A DNA stretch of 19,708 nucleotides from Deltaproteobacteria bacterium. GTDB taxonomy: Bacteria; Desulfobacterota; Desulfobacteria; Desulfobacterales; JAFDCJ01. The notes under the pieces were generated by a model that saw only the letters and a list, made by a program, of their open reading frames with translations, searched no databases and had not been told where the DNA came from. Both the position numbers and the translations under genes were made by a program. Numbering within the stretch: position 1 is the first letter of the stretch; each line of letters starts with the position of its first letter. Positions 16,604 to 19,708 of the stretch are shown here, piece after piece. The stretch is from positions 1-19,708 of the forward strand of contig JAJRVC010000186.1 in the NCBI GenBank assembly GCA_024277475.1, written 5' to 3'.

Positions 16604-16652
16604 GACAGGATTATCAGGATTAATTTTTAGCTGCTATTTTCTCTATCCTGTC
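16604..16652. repeat. dispersed-repeat-like motif with inverted partner
   Basis: GACAGGAT (16604-16611) is followed by TATCAGGAT, giving a short direct repetition of CAGGAT. ATCCTGTC (16645-16652) is its exact reverse complement across a 33-nt loop. Motifs built from repeated ACAGGATTA units and their reverse complement recur in the intergenic DNA of many bacteria, so this is probably a degenerate copy of such an element. Confidence 0.4.
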
Positions 16653-16737
16653 GAGCCAGTCGGAAAAATAGATTTGCTTGTGCAGAACAAGCGCTTGCGC
16701 CGCGTGTTGCCTATCCATTTTTATAATATGGACAGAA

Positions 16738-16779
16738 TTCATTATTCGATGTTGGACGTTCAATGTTCGGTGTTCATTG
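16738..16779. repeat. degenerate 7-nt tandem repeat, six units
   Basis: Six consecutive heptamers are visible: TTCATTA, TTCGATG, TTGGACG, TTCAATG, TTCGGTG and TTCATTG. The consensus is TTCRRTG with the TT conserved in all units. Each unit is 7 nt, so the run is not in a codon phase. It lies in the gap between the permease and ATPase genes. Confidence 0.6.
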
Positions 16780-16908
16780 TTTTAGTTAACCCGTCATATG
16801 AAAATGGCCAAAGACAAAGTTTCTTTTCCGATTTGGATAGCCGCTTTTCATGCTTACGGCGGCGGTTCTACGCCAGTCACGTGGAAAATGATAAAACCCA
16901 CTGTCAAT

Positions 16909-17898
16909 TCATTGAAATTTCTTACCAAGGCCCTGATATATCATCACGGCGAACACGAGAATACTGCCGTTAAAAACTAACTGATAGTAAGACGATACCC
17001 CCATTAAATTGAGTCCGTTACCAGCTACGCCGACGATGAGAGCACCCAGCACCATTCCTATAATCGAACCCTCACCGCCCTTGAGACTGGTTCCACCCAG
17101 GATAAGGGCAATTAAAACATCAAACTCGAAGCCCTTGAAATTCTGCGGCGATCCCATGCCGATCCGTGAAGTTTGAATCGCCCCACACAGGCCGGCAAAC
17201 GCCCCGGTCATGATATAAAGCCAGGTAATAATGCCGGGCACATTGATACCGGAAAGACGGGCTGCATCCGGATTACTGCCCATCGCGAAGATGAACCTTC
17301 CGAATACAGTCTTACGCTCAATAAAAATAAAAATGACAACCAGCACGATCATGATAATACCCAGCAGTGGTAAGGGTCCAATCATTGTCCGGCCGAAGCT
17401 GCTGAAATCCTGAGGCAAACCGGCGGATATATTGGCACCACCGTCCCAGCGGGCAACAAGGAAAGCAAACCCGCGCGCGATATACATGGTTGCCAGGGTT
17501 GCGATAACCGGTGTAATTTTAAGCCGGGCGACCGCTAGACCGTTTAGATAACCGAAAAGCATGCCCCAACCAATTGCAAATACAATTGATAAGCCACTGG
17601 GGATGCCATGCTTGGCCATAAAAGCGTGCATGATCCCGCTAAAGGCCAGAACACTACCGACCGACAAATCGAAATTACCGGTAATCATAAGCAATGTCGC
17701 TGCTGTGGCTACGATAATAATCGTAGAGACTTTTAGAATGACAAACATGAGATTTTGGGCGGTCATGAAATTGGGTGCAAATAGGGTAAAAAAGATAAAA
17801 ACTGCGATGATAACACCTGTCAGTGTTGCTTTCTGAGCATCCAGTAGGCGGCTTAAGCGAGTAATTTGATTTGACTGTCGTGCGGATTGTTCAATCAT
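16909..17898 (-). CDS. sugar ABC transporter permease (RbsC type), first copy
   Basis: This 329-aa inner-membrane permease has a cytoplasmic N-terminus of about 25 residues and then eight to ten hydrophobic segments. Family motifs are TGNFDLSVGS (73-82), the SNPDAARLSGI loop (208-218), FEFDVLIALILGGTSLKGG (257-275) and AGNGLNLMG (292-300). It follows the binding-protein gene after 191 nt containing a strong stem-loop. The ribosome binding site before ATG 17898 is weak (GAGAG). It shares the same landmarks as the second permease but differs clearly in sequence, so the duplication is not recent. Sugar specificity is set by the binding protein and is unknown. Confidence 0.92.
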   Translation of the reverse strand: MIEQSARQSNQITRLSRLLDAQKATLTGVIIAVFIFFTLFAPNFMTAQNLMFVILKVSTIIIVATAATLLMITGNFDLSVGSVLAFSGIMHAFMAKHGIPSGLSIVFAIGWGMLFGYLNGLAVARLKITPVIATLATMYIARGFAFLVARWDGGANISAGLPQDFSSFGRTMIGPLPLLGIIMIVLVVIFIFIERKTVFGRFIFAMGSNPDAARLSGINVPGIITWLYIMTGAFAGLCGAIQTSRIGMGSPQNFKGFEFDVLIALILGGTSLKGGEGSIIGMVLGALIVGVAGNGLNLMGVSSYYQLVFNGSILVFAVMIYQGLGKKFQ

Positions 17899-18008
17899 TG
17901 GCTTTCTCTCAATGGGTGCCTCAAAATCTTCATTCAGACCTCGGCATTCGCTTGGAAAAACAGCTGTGACTCCTTAACTCTCAAGAGATTGACGGACTAA
18001 GGGCCTAT

Positions 18009-18065
18009 TTGGATCGCATCCAATGGGTGCGAGAAATCAGGGAATCAATTAGATTCCCTGATTTC
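18009..18065 (-). promoter_or_regulatory. tandem intercistronic stem-loops after the sugar-binding protein gene
   Basis: GAAATCAGGGAATC (18033-18046) and GATTCCCTGATTTC (18052-18065) form a perfect 14-bp stem with loop AATTA, starting 24 nt after the binding-protein stop. Immediately beyond it TTGGAT (18009-18014) and ATCCAA (18018-18023) form a second 6-bp stem with a 3-nt loop. Neither is followed by a U-tract on the minus strand. As in other importer operons, this should protect the binding-protein mRNA from 3' decay and lower downstream expression. The pairing is seen directly; the role is inferred. Confidence 0.65.
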
Positions 18066-18089
18066 GGATTCAAGACTACGGAAAAATTT

Positions 18090-19130
18090 CTATTGGGTTA
18101 ATTTAGCATTGGAATTCATATTATCCATCAGGAAATACTCAACATCATTAACCGGGGTGGTCCAGTAGGAAACCGGAAGATTATAAGTGGTTATTTCCAC
18201 CCATTTTTTCGGATCGAGCTTTCCTTCAATCATGGCCATCATACTGTCGATTTCGGCATAGGCATTTATCTTCGCGGGTGAGGCCATGGTGATTTTAAAT
18301 GCACTGGTTGTATCATATATTTTAAGGAATGCAGACTCGTTGCCGTCGGTGCCGACAATGATTTCAGTCAGACTTTTCCCGTTAACCGCCTTACCCCTAC
18401 CCAACTGTTCACATGCGGCTAAAGCCCCCATGGCATGCTCGTCGTTACCACCCTGAATGATGTTGATTTCAGGATGGGCTTGAAGCATATCCAGAGTTAC
18501 TTGCATTGCGACTTCAGTGGATGAATTGCCGGGTAATTTGGCGACCATCTTGGCGTTGGGATCAATGGATTTAACACCTTCCATAAAAGGATTGAAACGC
18601 ATCCTCATCACATGCGGAAAGCCACCCCAACCGATCCCGGCAACATAGCAAGTCTTGTCCGGGTACCATTCTTTCCATTTGGCGGCGGCAATTCTGCCCA
18701 TTTCAAAAGATGCGGGGATTTCCATCTGTTGAATATGGGGTGCAACTTTAAGCGAAGGTTCTACATAGGTCGTGCTGACTGGAATGTTCAATTTTTGACA
18801 CTTTTTGATGGCTTCAACCATAACGCCGTCAAACGGGACATGAATCAGAATGCCGTCCACTTTTTGAGCAATAAACGTATCAATGGCATTGGTCATAACA
18901 TCAGGATTGCCTTGGCCGTCAACTACCTTAACTTCAGCGCCATACATTTTTTTGGCATAATTTTTAGCATGCCAGGAAACCATTTGATGATAGGCCGCTT
19001 CAAGGGTAATAACCAGTTTACCGATCACAATCTTTTTTTTAGCGAATGCTTGACCGGCCGGAAAACACACCATTGCCAAAAAAAGAACGGCAGTCATCAT
19101 GACAATCAACTGTATACGATTTTTCTTCAT
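18090..19130 (-). CDS. sugar ABC transporter periplasmic substrate-binding protein (Peripla_BP_4, RbsB type)
   Basis: This 346-aa exported binding protein determines the ligand of the ribose-type importer. Residues 1-30 form a signal peptide: MKKNRIQ start, hydrophobic core, cleavage after AFA before KKKIVIG. The mature part shows the type-I periplasmic fold, with QKVDGILIHVPFDGVMVEAIKKC (roughly 88-110), an IIQGGNDEHAMGALAA hinge segment and VGTDGNESAF in the second lobe. AGGAGG lies 7 nt before ATG 19130 and 4 nt before ATG 19133, so 19130 is preferred. It is the first transporter gene of the operon and lies 156 nt downstream of the corrinoid gene. The ligand cannot be predicted beyond a sugar, polyol or related compound. 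Confidence 0.93.
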   Translation of the reverse strand: MKKNRIQLIVMMTAVLFLAMVCFPAGQAFAKKKIVIGKLVITLEAAYHQMVSWHAKNYAKKMYGAEVKVVDGQGNPDVMTNAIDTFIAQKVDGILIHVPFDGVMVEAIKKCQKLNIPVSTTYVEPSLKVAPHIQQMEIPASFEMGRIAAAKWKEWYPDKTCYVAGIGWGGFPHVMRMRFNPFMEGVKSIDPNAKMVAKLPGNSSTEVAMQVTLDMLQAHPEINIIQGGNDEHAMGALAACEQLGRGKAVNGKSLTEIIVGTDGNESAFLKIYDTTSAFKITMASPAKINAYAEIDSMMAMIEGKLDPKKWVEITTYNLPVSYWTTPVNDVEYFLMDNMNSNAKLTQ

Positions 19131-19171
19131 CATCCTTCCTCCTTGTTTGATGTTAATGAAAGGTTTAAATA

Positions 19172-19189
19172 GATATTTCGATTAATATC
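19172..19189. promoter_or_regulatory. operator-like inverted repeat upstream of the sugar-binding protein gene
   Basis: GATATT (19172-19177) and AATATC (19184-19189) are perfect inverted half-sites around the 6-nt centre TCGATT, about 41 nt upstream of the binding-protein start. This is an 18-bp dyad of the size bound by dimeric repressors. No regulator of the LacI type is in the window. Half-sites of six AT-rich bases could arise by chance. Confidence 0.3.
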
Positions 19190-19289
19190 CATCCATTCAC
19201 AGGGTTTCAGCCACCTGAAAATATCTCTTCACTGGTCGAACGATTTACACCTCCTTTCTTTTGATTTTTTTAGCAAGCGATTAAACCGA

Positions 19290-19708
19290 TTAATGCAGCA
19301 TGGCTTTCATCCGTTCGGCAGCTTGGCCGGCGTTTAGCCCAAAGCCGTCGGCCCCGATTTTTTTTGCAAAACTCTGACTGACCGGTGCCCCACCCACGAA
19401 AATATTTAGCCGATCTCTCAAGCCGGCGATCTGCAGTTCATCAATAACCATTTTCATCTGGCCCATGGTAGTGGTCAGCAACGCCGACATCGCCACGAAG
19501 CAGGGACGCTCTTTCTTAACCGCCTCTACAAAGGTACTGACGGAGACATCAATGCCGAGATCGACCACCTCAAACCCGGCCCCTTCGAGCATCATGGCCA
19601 CCAGGTTTTTGCCGATGTCATGCAGGTCGCCCTTCACCGTACCGATAACCACCTTGGCGATGGAACGAACATTTTTACTGACCAAAAGCGGTTTCACGAT
19701 TTCCATGC
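19290..19708 (-). CDS. corrinoid (cobamide-binding) methyltransferase protein, C-terminal part
   Basis: The gene runs off the right edge; 139 codons are visible, including the last methionine-led 138 residues. Full-length relatives have about 210 residues, so roughly the N-terminal 70 (most of the helical cap domain) lie outside. The visible part is a complete B12-binding domain: GDLHDIGKN carrying the DxHxxG lower-ligand motif, SALL (the SxL motif) and FVGGAP. It is clearly similar to the plus-strand corrinoid protein at 377-1009 but not identical, with many substitutions, for example SALL against SGFL. It is the first visible gene ahead of the sugar importer on the same strand. A partner methyltransferase may lie beyond the edge, or may be the UroD-type protein at 11839-12876. 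Confidence 0.93.
   Translation of the reverse strand, partial: MEIVKPLLVSKNVRSIAKVVIGTVKGDLHDIGKNLVAMMLEGAGFEVVDLGIDVSVSTFVEAVKKERPCFVAMSALLTTTMGQMKMVIDELQIAGLRDRLNIFVGGAPVSQSFAKKIGADGFGLNAGQAAERMKAMLH

Larger units (their letters stand above)
16573..16908. other. 336-nt non-coding gap within the sugar importer operon
   Basis: The gap separates the first permease from the ATPase gene. It holds three things: a dispersed-repeat-like motif with an inverted partner at 16604-16652, a run of degenerate 7-nt repeats at 16738-16779, and about 120 nt of unassigned sequence next to the permease stop. No promoter or terminator is convincing. A plus-strand frame opens at 16798 but runs into the permease gene and has no ribosome binding site, so it is not called. 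Confidence 0.6.

Noticed and set aside
16798..16980. 60-codon plus-strand frame in the repeat-containing gap (begins MKMAKDKVSF)
   Set aside because: No ribosome binding site and the last third overlaps the permease gene on the other strand. Kept only as unassigned sequence, though a repeat-encoded origin is possible.
19205..19220. Short hairpin TTTCAG/CTGAAA upstream of the sugar-binding protein gene
   Set aside because: Only 6 bp with no U-tract or conserved context; expected by chance in this amount of sequence.

Overview
The window looks like chromosomal DNA of an anaerobic bacterium, most likely a sulfate-reducing Desulfobacterota lineage. This is inferred from the moderate G+C content, the paired corrinoid-protein and UroD-type methyltransferase genes, and the style of the intergenic repeats; there is no rRNA or other phylogenetic marker to prove it. 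Nearly all the DNA is coding for small-molecule uptake and catabolism. There is no intact mobile element, CRISPR array, complete tRNA or rRNA.

Layout. (1) 1-2319, plus strand: a 376-nt leader with a long stem-loop and a possible 40-codon ORF, then a two-gene module of a corrinoid (cobamide-binding) protein and a UroD-superfamily methyltransferase. (2) 2320-2546: convergent gap holding a sequence that resembles the 3' third of a tRNA ending in TCCA. (3) 2547-9403, minus strand: an M20 metallo-deacylase followed by a complete Dpp/Opp-type peptide ABC importer (binding protein, two permeases, two ATPases). (4) 9539-10087, minus: an XRE-cupin repressor-like regulator. (5) 10273-12876, minus: a second UroD-family protein with altered metal-ligand positions and a full-length UxaA/GarD-type dehydratase, apparently with their own promoter. 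(6) 13042-19130, minus: a ribose-type sugar ABC importer (binding protein, permease, double ATPase, second permease) and a Gfo/Idh/MocA oxidoreductase. (7) 19290-19708, minus: the C-terminal part of a second corrinoid protein running off the window edge.

Reading the minus strand in transcription order gives: corrinoid protein, sugar-binding protein, permease, ATPase, permease, Gfo/Idh dehydrogenase, UroD-type protein, sugar-acid dehydratase, regulator, deacylase, peptide importer. The most interesting hypothesis is that segments 5-7 form a catabolic island for a methylated polyol, sugar or sugar acid. The importer would take it up, a corrinoid/UroD system would remove the methyl group and feed C1 metabolism, and the Gfo/Idh and UxaA-type enzymes would oxidise and dehydrate the carbon skeleton. 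The substrate is not determinable from sequence.

Both ABC importer operons have a long perfect stem-loop without a U-tract directly after the binding-protein gene. This arrangement is expected to stabilise the binding-protein mRNA or reduce permease expression. The only other long gene-free stretch, 16573-16908, separates a permease gene from its ATPase gene and contains degenerate 7-nt tandem repeats and a dispersed-repeat-like motif.
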